Shown in pieces: positions 57,382-64,000 of a DNA stretch of 64,000 nt. The position numbers were made by a program, and so were the translations under genes. Below the pieces are notes generated by a model that ran no database searches, had not been told where the DNA came from, and saw only the letters and a list, made by a program, of their open reading frames with translations. Source of the stretch: Nonomuraea zeae. GTDB taxonomy: Bacteria; Actinomycetota; Actinomycetes; Streptosporangiales; Streptosporangiaceae. The stretch covers positions 25,377 to 89,376 of the forward strand of contig NZ_VCKX01000014.1 in NCBI RefSeq assembly GCF_005889725.1, written 5' to 3'. How positions within the stretch are numbered: the first letter of the stretch is position 1; each line of letters begins with the position of its first letter.

Positions 57382-57759
57382 TCAGGTGCTCGCGACCGAC
57401 AGCCGCAGCGCGTCGTCGAGGCGCGCGAACACCTCGAACGCGTGCCGGAGCCCGGTGATCGACAGCACCCGCGCCATGACGCCGTGCACGCCGCCGAGCA
57501 GCAGCCGGGTGCCTCTGGCCTCGCACCGCTGCATGACGCTGATGAGCTCGTTCATGCCCATCGAGTCGCAGAAGGTCACCGCGCTGAGGTCCACGATCAG
57601 GAAGGGCTTGGGGGGCAGGTCCCAGATGCGCTGCAGATGCTCTTGCAGCACCGGCACCGCGTCGACGTCCAGCTCGCCTTCGAGCCTGATGATGATGGCG
57701 TTTCGAGAGAGGCCGGAAGTGACGCTCAGCGCCGGCTTGCCGGTGGCCTCAGACGACAT
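57382..57759 (-). CDS. STAS-domain anti-sigma-factor antagonist
   Basis: 125 residues. The STAS domain has the phospho-acceptor Ser in VTFCDSMGMNELI, IIIRLEGELDVDAVPVL at the start and ARVLSITGLRHAFEVF at the end. In actinobacteria such proteins release a sigma factor from an anti-sigma factor when unphosphorylated. No anti-sigma kinase is adjacent; the sigma-factor fragment at 1-114 is too far to link. AGAAGGA lies 8 nt before the ATG. Confidence 0.9.
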   Translation of the reverse strand: MSSEATGKPALSVTSGLSRNAIIIRLEGELDVDAVPVLQEHLQRIWDLPPKPFLIVDLSAVTFCDSMGMNELISVMQRCEARGTRLLLGGVHGVMARVLSITGLRHAFEVFARLDDALRLSVAST

Positions 57760-57830
57760 GGCTTTAGTCCTTCTGCGTGTCAAGACAGCCAAGAGAGGTT
57801 GTTGCCACTCCTGTCGAGCTTCTAACCGGA

Positions 57831-57876
57831 GGTCACTGCTCTGTGACCAAATGGCAGAGTCACGGGGACGTGACTC
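57831..57876. promoter_or_regulatory. two inverted repeats upstream of the STAS gene
   Basis: GGTCAC-N6-GTGACC (57831-57848) and GAGTCACG-GGGA-CGTGACTC (57857-57876), sharing the GTCAC half. They could be operators for the STAS gene or a hairpin ending the 57959-58183 transcript. Confidence 0.4.
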
Positions 57877-57958
57877 GCGGCTTCTCGCACTGCCCGGCTC
57901 GGGCCGGACCTCTACGCGCGCAGCGCTGGGGGGCGGAGCGCCGCGCGCGACGGCGGCC

Positions 57959-58183
57959 TCAGGGGGTTCCGAGGGTGATCAGGTAGGCGACCACCAGGAC
58001 GGAGAGGACCACGAGCAGCGCGCTCGTGCCGGTGATCACCATGACCACCTGGGTCCGCCGGAGCAGTCCGCGGATGCCCGCGAGCGCCAGTGTGATCATG
58101 GTTGCCAGGATGAGGAGGGTCACGTGCTTGGTGTCGGCTGAACCGGGAAGTGCCACCGAGAGGTGGAGGGTCAGTACGGTCAT
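57959..58183 (-). CDS. small membrane protein
   Basis: 74 residues with two membrane segments (about 20-40, VTLLILATMITLALAGIRGL; about 48-72, VVMVITGTSALLVVLSVLVV). The ATG at 58183 has GGGAA 8 nt upstream; a longer frame exists to 58234. No named family. It may be monocistronic. Confidence 0.6.
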   Translation of the reverse strand: MTVLTLHLSVALPGSADTKHVTLLILATMITLALAGIRGLLRRTQVVMVITGTSALLVVLSVLVVAYLITLGTP

Positions 58184-58563
58184 GAATGCTTTCCCTGCTG
58201 CGGAGACGCTTGACAGAATCTCGGGTGCGGGCACCTTCGCGCCGATCAGGTGCTCCGCGGTCTTTCCGCGTGGGATGCCGCTCTTGGTCGGGTGGGGCTC
58301 ACCTGGCTATCACCGCGTATCACCTCCCCTATTCAGTGAACTTAAGCTACTTAACTGAAGCTTCTCTTTATTATGGCCTACCCCTGCCTGAACTCAGATA
58401 TTCGCGCGCGTTCGCCACAGATTTCTGGCTAGAGTGGAGTCTCTTATGGGTTTGTTCTCGCACGTTGCCGTTCCGTTAGGGCCTAGCTGCGAATTCTTCA
58501 TGGACTCCAGCGCCGTACAGAGGTTAACTAGACTTCCCTGAAGTTCACACGAATGAGGCTGGC
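58184..58563. other. gene-free AT-rich spacer with palindromes
   Basis: A 380-nt spacer, markedly richer in A/T from 58330 to 58550 than its surroundings. It holds TTAAG-CTA-CTTAA (58342-58354), GAAGCTTC (58357-58364) and ACTTC-CCT-GAAGT (58532-58544), the last 20 nt upstream of the XRE start. No gene or RNA is recognisable. The palindromes are candidate operators for the XRE gene. Confidence 0.6.
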
Positions 58564-59667
58564 ATGAGCGTCGACGATGACGCGCGGACCCCGCTGGCGC
58601 GTCGACTGCGCGAGCTCCGCAGCCGCCACTGGCCTGATCAGCCGATCACCCAGGCCCAGCTCGGCGAGGCGCTGGGGGTGAGCGTCCCGCTGATCTCGTC
58701 CTGGGAGTCGAGACGCGGCAGCATCCCGCCCTCCGCCCGGCTGGAGACGTACGCGGCGTTCTTCGCCACCCGCAGATCGGTCTCCAACGGGCACACCCGC
58801 GTGCTCCCGCTCTCCGAGATGACACCGGAGGAGGCCGACGCGCACGGCACGCTGCTCGCCGAGCTGACCTGGCTGCGCCAGGAGGCGCTGCGGCTCCACA
58901 GCTCCGGCGCGCGCGGCGGCCCGGCGCCGGCGCAGGTCCGCCACCACGATGATCCGCTGCAGTTCGGCGACGGCGAGCCGATCACGATCATCTGCTCCCA
59001 GGTCCCGGAGGAGGACCGGGCCAAGATCCCGTACGCGTCGCCGCTGATGCCCGACTACATCGAGCTCTACCGATACTCCGACCTCGACTCCCTGTTCGAG
59101 CTGCACGGCCATCTCCGGGCCGCGAACCCCACCAGCCTGGTCGCCCTCCGATCCGCCGAGGACCTGCGCTCCGACGACCTCACCACCCACCTGGTGCTGC
59201 TGGGCGGGGTCGACTACAACGAGGCCACCGCGTCCATGCTGGAGCGGATCGCGCTCCCGGTGCGTCAGGTGGCCGACTGGGACAAGGCCGACGGCGCCTA
59301 CTTCGAGGTCCGCGCGGGCCGCGACACGCGCAGGCACTACCCCGTCGTCAAGGGCACAGGCGATAGCCTGCGACTGCTGGAGGACGTCGCCTTCTTCTAC
59401 CGGGGCGTCAATCCCGACAACGTCGAACGCACTCTGACCATTTGCAATGGAATGTACGCCAGAGGTGTCTATGGGGCGGTCCGCGCCCTGACCGACGATC
59501 GGTTCCGCCGGCGCAACGCCACATATCTACGCGCGCGGTTCGACGACGCGAAGTCGTACGGCATCCTCGCCCGGGTGAGGATCACGGGCAACGTCGTCGT
59601 CACGCCTGACTGGACGCTCGACTCCGCGCGGCTGCACGAATGGTCGGAGCCCACCCATGGAGACTGA
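58564..59667 (+). CDS. XRE-family regulator with a large uncharacterised C-terminal domain
   Basis: 367 residues. The N-terminal HTH (about 10-72) has ARRLRELRSRHWPD, ITQAQLGEALGVSVPLISSW and ESRRGSIPPSARLETYAAFF. From about 138 to 350 is an alpha/beta domain (EPITIICSQVPEEDRAK, THLVLLGGVDYNEATASML, RTLTICNGMYARGVYGAVRA, TDDRFRRRNATYLRARF). It looks like a ligand-binding or Rossmann-type sensor, but I cannot name it. GAGG precedes the ATG. Its last codons overlap the start of the glycosyltransferase gene. Confidence 0.8.
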   Translation: MSVDDDARTPLARRLRELRSRHWPDQPITQAQLGEALGVSVPLISSWESRRGSIPPSARLETYAAFFATRRSVSNGHTRVLPLSEMTPEEADAHGTLLAELTWLRQEALRLHSSGARGGPAPAQVRHHDDPLQFGDGEPITIICSQVPEEDRAKIPYASPLMPDYIELYRYSDLDSLFELHGHLRAANPTSLVALRSAEDLRSDDLTTHLVLLGGVDYNEATASMLERIALPVRQVADWDKADGAYFEVRAGRDTRRHYPVVKGTGDSLRLLEDVAFFYRGVNPDNVERTLTICNGMYARGVYGAVRALTDDRFRRRNATYLRARFDDAKSYGILARVRITGNVVVTPDWTLDSARLHEWSEPTHGD

Positions 59668-60850
59668 GACTGAGACAAAGCGGGTGAGCACCGGACGGGT
59701 GAGCACGGAGCTCCACCACGGCTCCCATCGGCACCTGGTGGACGTCTTTCCCTCGGAAGTCGCGCCCGTGCGGCCCGGCGTCGTGGACGCGATCGTCGTG
59801 CCCACGATCAGGCACCACCGCTGGCTGCGGCACGCCGCCCGGCTGGCCGCCGCGCTCGGCTGCCCGCTCGTGTCCCTGCACAGCCGCAACTGGAGCAGCG
59901 CCGAGAACGCGGCCATCCTGATGCCGCAGGGCGTCCGCTTCATCGCCATCGACATCGACAACCCGGCCCGGCTCAACCTGCCCGACTTCGAGACGACGGC
60001 GCTGCTGAAGGCCACGCCGTTCTTCCGCACGACCGACCTCAGCTCCAAGCGCAACACCGGCCTGCTCCTCGCCCGGCTGATGGGCTGGCAGCGCATCGTG
60101 TTCCTGGACGACGACATCGAGGTCGGGGGGCACGAGGAGGTCGCGCGGGCGGCGGCGCTGCTGGACACGTACGACGTGGTCGGCATGAACATCGGCGGCT
60201 ATCCGGACAACTCGGTGGTGTGTCACGCGCACCGGCTGACCGGCGGGCAGCAGGACTCGTTCGTCGGCGGGGGCGCGCTGGCCGTCGAGACGACCAGGAG
60301 CCCCTCGTTCTTCCCCAACATCTACAACGAGGACTGGTTCTACCTGCTCGGCGAGACCTCGTTGCGCCGGCTCGCGGTGACGGGGAAGGTGGCGCAGCGC
60401 CCGTACGACCCTTTCGACCAGCCAGTTCGCGCCCGGGATCAGGAGTTCGGCGACGTCCTGGCCGAAGGCGTCTACTGGCTGCTCGACGGCGACGACAGCG
60501 GGGGCTGGCAGGCCGCGACCGACCCGGCGCACTGGCGGAGATTCCTGAACCGGCGCCGCGGGTTCATCGAGGACGTGCTGCACCGCGTCCGGCGGCTGCC
60601 GCTGGGTTCCACGCTGAGCCGCCAGGCCGTGGAGAACTCGCTGCTGGCCGCGCTCGGCCGGCTCAACCGGATCGACCCGGAGTTCTGCGTCTGTTATCTC
60701 AAGGCGTGGGTGGTGGACCGCCGGCAATGGACGGCACATCTCACCAAGATTCCACAGCTCGACTCGAGCGCGACGGACGCGGTGAAATGGCTGGTCAAGG
60801 ATGGTGCCAGGCAATTGCGGTGGTGGTCGTCGGCGGATATGGTCCGTTGA
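59657..60850 (+). CDS. glycosyltransferase-like protein (GT-A fold)
   Basis: 397 residues. IVVPTIRHHRWLRHAARLAA at the N-terminal strand and the triple-Asp motif RIVFLDDDIEVGG resemble the GT-A DxD motif. DSFVGGGALAVETTRS, NIYNEDWFYLLGE and DQEFGDVLAEGVYWL also fit a family-2-type glycosyltransferase. The donor and acceptor are unknown. The ATG at 59657 lies inside the end of the XRE gene. Confidence 0.75.
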   Translation: METETETKRVSTGRVSTELHHGSHRHLVDVFPSEVAPVRPGVVDAIVVPTIRHHRWLRHAARLAAALGCPLVSLHSRNWSSAENAAILMPQGVRFIAIDIDNPARLNLPDFETTALLKATPFFRTTDLSSKRNTGLLLARLMGWQRIVFLDDDIEVGGHEEVARAAALLDTYDVVGMNIGGYPDNSVVCHAHRLTGGQQDSFVGGGALAVETTRSPSFFPNIYNEDWFYLLGETSLRRLAVTGKVAQRPYDPFDQPVRARDQEFGDVLAEGVYWLLDGDDSGGWQAATDPAHWRRFLNRRRGFIEDVLHRVRRLPLGSTLSRQAVENSLLAALGRLNRIDPEFCVCYLKAWVVDRRQWTAHLTKIPQLDSSATDAVKWLVKDGARQLRWWSSADMVR

Positions 60851-60883
60851 TTCGCGTGCGCGTCATCCGGGAATCTGTCGTCC

Positions 60884-61423
60884 GTGGGGGCACTCGAAAT
60901 ACGCCAGGCCGTCCATTCCGAGCTTCCTGCCATGGTCCGGTCACTCGGCCAATGGGCCTATTTCTCCGACCGCCTGACCAGGCAGGACGCCGGCCACGGG
61001 TTCCTCCTCGTCGCCTGGGAAAGAGGCGTGGCCGTGGGCGACGTCTATGTCTGGCTGGCGCCCGCGGAAGAGCCTGAGCTGCGCGTTCATTTACCTGGCG
61101 TGGCGTTGCTCACGCATCTCGAAGTTCTGCCCAGGCGGCGTAACAGGGGAATCGGGAGCGAGCTTTTGTGGTCGGCCGAGGAGCGGCTCTTCGCGATCGG
61201 CCACGAACAGGTCGCGCTCGGCGTGGGCCTGGACAATTTCGCCGCGCGGCGGTTGTACCGGCGCCGGGGATATATCGAATGGCCGCACGGCGAGGTGGCC
61301 ACGACCGAGGTCATATACCGCCCTGACGGTGGTCACGAACTGCGGCCCGAGTTATGCCGCATCATGGTCAGGCAGCTCGGCGAGGACCATTCCGAGAAGA
61401 GCGACGACCGGCACGCCGGCTGA
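60884..61423 (+). CDS. GNAT family N-acetyltransferase
   Basis: 179 residues. The acetyl-CoA-binding signature is VLPRRRNRGIGSELLWSAEE with VALGVGLDNFAARRLYRRRGY. The operon partners (XRE regulator and glycosyltransferase) suggest that it acetylates an amino sugar, but this is inference. The GTG at 60884 lies 33 nt after the glycosyltransferase stop. Confidence 0.85.
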   Translation: MGALEIRQAVHSELPAMVRSLGQWAYFSDRLTRQDAGHGFLLVAWERGVAVGDVYVWLAPAEEPELRVHLPGVALLTHLEVLPRRRNRGIGSELLWSAEERLFAIGHEQVALGVGLDNFAARRLYRRRGYIEWPHGEVATTEVIYRPDGGHELRPELCRIMVRQLGEDHSEKSDDRHAG

Positions 61424-61472
61424 CCTCCAGCCCCGCACCCCGGGCCTGCTCACGAGACGGCCGCGGCCCCAC

Positions 61473-61495
61473 GGGCCCGCATCCGGCGCGGGCCC
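61473..61495 (+). terminator. hairpin after the GNAT gene
   Basis: GGGCCCGC / GCGGGCCC, 8-bp perfect stem with a 7-nt loop, 50 nt after the stop. Confidence 0.55.
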
Positions 61496-61505
61496 GCGTC
61501 AACGA

Positions 61506-61601
61506 GTCAGCGGCCCCGCACCTCGGTCGCCCCGGCCCTGTTTCCGGTCAGCGGCCCCGCACCCGGCTGCTCCGGATCGGGGCCGCGTGCACGGTCAGCG
61601 G
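61506..61601. repeat. duplicated 17-bp segment at the helicase 3' end
   Basis: GTCAGCGGCCCCGCACC occurs at 61506-61522 and 61547-61563. The first 8 bases occur again at 61594-61601, spanning the helicase stop codon. Spacing is 41 and 47 bp. This suggests local tandem duplication of the gene end. Confidence 0.6.
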
Positions 61602-63346
61602 CGTTGGGTCGCCCAGCGGCGGATGGTGTCGATGCGCTCCTGGATCTGCTCGGCCGTGGCCTGCGCGATCGGCGGCCCGCCGCACGCCCGGCGCAGCTCC
61701 GAGTGGATCACGCCGTGCGGCTGCCCCGTGCGGTGGTTCCAGGCGCCCACCAGGCCGTTGAGCTCGCGCCTGAGCTCCGCGATCTGCTCGTGCGGCGCCA
61801 GCCGCTCCTGCGGCTCGTCGGTGGTCAGCTTGCGCTTGGCCGCCTGCTGATCCGACTGCCGCTTGCGCAGCAGCGTGGCCACCTGGTCGGGCTCCAGCAG
61901 GCCGGGCAGCCCGAGGAAGTCTTCTTCCTCGGCCGAGCCGACCTCGGCGCCGGTGCCGAACTCGCCCCCGTCGAACAGCACCCGGTCGAACGTCGCCGAG
62001 GTCTCCATCGTCTCGAACGGCAGCTCGTCGCCGAGAACGTCGGGATTGTCCTTCTGCCGGTTGGCGTCGTCGAGCAGGCTGTCGTCGAGCCCGTCCTCCG
62101 GAGGCTTCCGGTTGAGCACGTGGTCGCGCTCCACCTCCATCTCGTTGGCCAGCCCCATGAGGGTGGGCACCGAGGGAAGGAAGACCGAGGCCATCTCACC
62201 GCGCTTGCGGGCCCGGACGAACCGGCCCACCGCCTGGGCGAAGAACAGCGGGGTCGAGGTCGAGGTGGCGTAGACGCCCACGCACAGGCGAGGGATGTCG
62301 ACGCCTTCCGACACCATGCGGACGGCCACCAGCCAGCGATCCTCGGACGCCGTGAACGCCTTGATCTTCTTCGACGCGCCGGGATCGTCGGACAGGACCA
62401 CCGTCGCGCCCTCGCCGGTGATGTTGCGCAGGTGGCGGGCATAGGCGCGGGCGGTCTCGTGGTCGGTGGCGATGACCAGGCCGCCCGCGTCGGGAACGCC
62501 CCTGCGCACCTCCGTCAGCCGGCGGTCGGCGGCCTGCATGACCTGGCGGATCCAGTCGCCCTTGGGGTCGAGCGCGGCCCGCCACGCCTGCGAGAGCTGG
62601 TCCTTGGTGAGCGGGGTGCCGAGCGTGGCGGCGATCTCGTCGCCCGCGCGGGTGCGCCACTTCATCTCGCCGGAGTAGGCCAGGAAGATGACCGGGCGCA
62701 CGACGCCGTCGTCGAGGGCGGGGCCGTAGCCGTAGGAGTAGTCGGCGATGCTGCGCTTGAAGCCCTCAGCGTCCTCCTCGTAGCCGACGAACGGGATCGG
62801 GTTGTCGTCGGACCTGAACGGCGTGCCGGTGAGCTGGAGCCTGCGGGTGGCGGGCTCGAACGCCTCGCGCACGCCGTCGCCCCACGACTTGGCGTCGCCC
62901 GCGTGGTGGATCTCGTCGAAGATCACCAGCGTCTTGCGCCCCTCCGTGCGCGCCCTGTGCAGGGCGGGGTGCATGGCGACCTGCGCATAGGTCACCGCGA
63001 CGCCCGTGTAGTCGCGCGAGGTGGTGCCCTGGCTGTTCTTGAACTCCGGGTCGATGCCGATGCCGACCTTCCCGGCGGCGTCGGCCCACTGCCGCTTGAG
63101 GTGCTCGGTGGGCGTCACGACCGTGACCGCCCTGATCACCCCGTTGGCGAGCAGCTCGCTGGCTATGCGCAGGGCGTAGGTCGTCTTGCCCGCGCCCGGC
63201 GTCGCCACGGTGAGGAAGTCACGCGGCTCGCGCCTGAAGTAGAGGTCGAACGCCTGCTGCTGCCAGGCGCGCAGTTTGGGGGCGGTGCCCCACGCGGCCC
63301 GGTCGGGATAGGAAGGCGAAAGGTGGGACGCGGCGAAGGTGCTCAC
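61595..63346 (-). CDS. DEAD/DEAH-box (SF2) helicase
   Basis: 583 residues. SF2 motifs: I (VATPGAGKTTYALRIA), Ia (VVTPTEHLKRQW), II (VIFDEIHHAGDAKSW), III (QLTGTPFRSD), V (VSEGVDIPRLCVGVYA) and VI (QAVGRFVRARKRGE). This places it in the UvsW/RecG-like helicase group. The C-terminal 140 residues form a charged helical tail. A GTG at 63346 (GAGG 7 nt upstream) is preferred; the open frame extends to 63394. It probably remodels nucleic acid in repair; no partner is adjacent. Confidence 0.88.
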   Translation of the reverse strand: MSTFAASHLSPSYPDRAAWGTAPKLRAWQQQAFDLYFRREPRDFLTVATPGAGKTTYALRIASELLANGVIRAVTVVTPTEHLKRQWADAAGKVGIGIDPEFKNSQGTTSRDYTGVAVTYAQVAMHPALHRARTEGRKTLVIFDEIHHAGDAKSWGDGVREAFEPATRRLQLTGTPFRSDDNPIPFVGYEEDAEGFKRSIADYSYGYGPALDDGVVRPVIFLAYSGEMKWRTRAGDEIAATLGTPLTKDQLSQAWRAALDPKGDWIRQVMQAADRRLTEVRRGVPDAGGLVIATDHETARAYARHLRNITGEGATVVLSDDPGASKKIKAFTASEDRWLVAVRMVSEGVDIPRLCVGVYATSTSTPLFFAQAVGRFVRARKRGEMASVFLPSVPTLMGLANEMEVERDHVLNRKPPEDGLDDSLLDDANRQKDNPDVLGDELPFETMETSATFDRVLFDGGEFGTGAEVGSAEEEDFLGLPGLLEPDQVATLLRKRQSDQQAAKRKLTTDEPQERLAPHEQIAELRRELNGLVGAWNHRTGQPHGVIHSELRRACGGPPIAQATAEQIQERIDTIRRWATQRR

Positions 63347-63470
63347 CGCATCACCTCTGGGGTTCGTGTGCTTCGCTCTCTCACAGTGACCCAAGAGTAA
63401 TCGGGCCCACCGACAAGACGTGCCGTGAGCCGTGGATTCTGGCCAAGGTCTTCCTTACGTGCTATGCGCC

Positions 63471-64000
63471 TTATCGGATGCTCGTCATGACCGAGTCGAG
63501 CGCCTTCCTGCTGGTGTTTTCCTCCGGCTGGAGCAGCCCGACCAGCAGCACGGCCTTGTCGTCGCGAGTGAGCAGCATCACTCGGAGGAAGGCCGGCCGG
63601 TTGACCACGTCCTGATATTCCGCCCGCAGCGCACGGGTGTGGCCGCCGGGGATCTGCCGGTCATCGACGATCGCCACGCGGTCGCCTTTGAGCAGGAGCC
63701 TGGAGTAGAGCTCGGCCGCCTCCGCCGTGGCCTTCTTCGCGTTCTCGACCGGCCCGGGGACCGGCCTGGCCATGACGAGCCCGCCGCCGCCGTCCCTGAT
63801 GACCGAGGTGAACCCCGTCACCGGCGCGACCGGCCCCGGCTGCCACCCCTGCGGCAGCGCCACCGAGATCCCGGCCAGCGCGTCGCTCAGCCGTCCGGTC
63901 TGCGGCGGCGGGGCGGTGAGGCGTAGCACCGCCATGGTCGCCCCCGTCACCAGCGCGGCCCCGGCCGCCAGCGCCACCAGCACGCCCGCCCAGCGCCGCC
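63471..64000 (-). CDS. membrane-anchored protein, partial at the right edge
   Basis: The 3' part of a gene; the start lies beyond 64000. About 176 residues are visible. A membrane segment (WAGVLVALAAGAALVTGAT) is followed by an extracytoplasmic domain with SVALPQGWQPGPVAPVTGF, MARPVPGPVENAKKATAEAA and RVMLLTRDDKAVLLVGLLQP. Function unknown. Confidence 0.65.
   Translation of the reverse strand, partial: RRWAGVLVALAAGAALVTGATMAVLRLTAPPPQTGRLSDALAGISVALPQGWQPGPVAPVTGFTSVIRDGGGGLVMARPVPGPVENAKKATAEAAELYSRLLLKGDRVAIVDDRQIPGGHTRALRAEYQDVVNRPAFLRVMLLTRDDKAVLLVGLLQPEENTSRKALDSVMTSIR

Noticed and set aside
61595..63346. Helicase as part of an antiphage defence system
   Set aside because: It stands alone, without nuclease or methylase partners, and such helicases are widespread in actinobacteria.

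Overview
The window is 64 kb of very GC-rich DNA from a filamentous actinomycete. The gene content and style point to the Streptosporangiaceae, for example Nonomuraea or a close relative. This is an inference from actinobacterial family types, frequent GTG starts, ATGA/GTGA gene overlaps and many leaderless-looking promoters; no marker was searched. The region reads as an ordinary chromosomal arm. I see no insertion sequence, integrase, prophage or CRISPR array.

Layout. 1-9.5 kb holds the start of a sigma factor and a histidine-utilisation (hut) cluster: hutI, hutF, an M20 amidohydrolase, an RpiR regulator and hutU. An SDR, a PadR regulator and a two-gene ABC exporter split this cluster. The two hut promoters share a near-identical palindrome. 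9.5-11.3 kb is a fused ABC exporter under two tandem palindromic operators. 11.5-15.8 kb is an uncharacterised DUF4331 - TPR - NicO-type metal transporter operon. 15.8-18 kb has a degenerate AbiEii-like protein, a membrane protein and the wreck of a NACHT-like gene. 18-23 kb is a FadR-type regulator divergent from a gamma-glutamylation pathway for an amine (glutamine synthetase-like ligase, aldehyde dehydrogenase, SDR, gamma-glutamyl amidase). 23.3-25.6 kb encodes a secreted M4 metalloprotease with a chitin-binding-type module. 26.1-29.3 kb is a tandem glycine riboswitch driving gcvT-gcvH, followed by sdaA.

29.3-34.8 kb carries two DUF6286-type membrane proteins, a PLP-dependent alanine-racemase-like enzyme, a DUF3618 protein, the peroxiredoxin Bcp, tRNA-Leu(UAG), a four-repeat HNH endonuclease abutting that tRNA, and a membrane protein. 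35-40.2 kb is a two-component system followed by a MacB-like ABC transporter. 40.4-41.9 kb is a candidate polymorphic toxin (glutamine-deamidase fold) and immunity pair. 42-43.7 kb is a membrane-anchored sulfite-oxidase-family enzyme.

43.7-56 kb retains a block conserved across actinobacteria, including Mycobacterium tuberculosis: rdgB, rph, an MBL-fold hydrolase, murI, cysM, cysO, mec, DUF2017, clpS and pncB. Here it is interrupted by an MFS gene, a thioesterase, a PRC-barrel-like protein and a DUF3352 protein with a long Gln/Tyr/Gly-rich tail. A short ORF ending in Cys-Arg sits between mec and cysO. 56-64 kb has a membrane protein, a methyltransferase, a STAS protein, an XRE regulator - glycosyltransferase - GNAT operon, a DEAD-type helicase and the 3' part of a membrane-anchored protein cut by the window edge.
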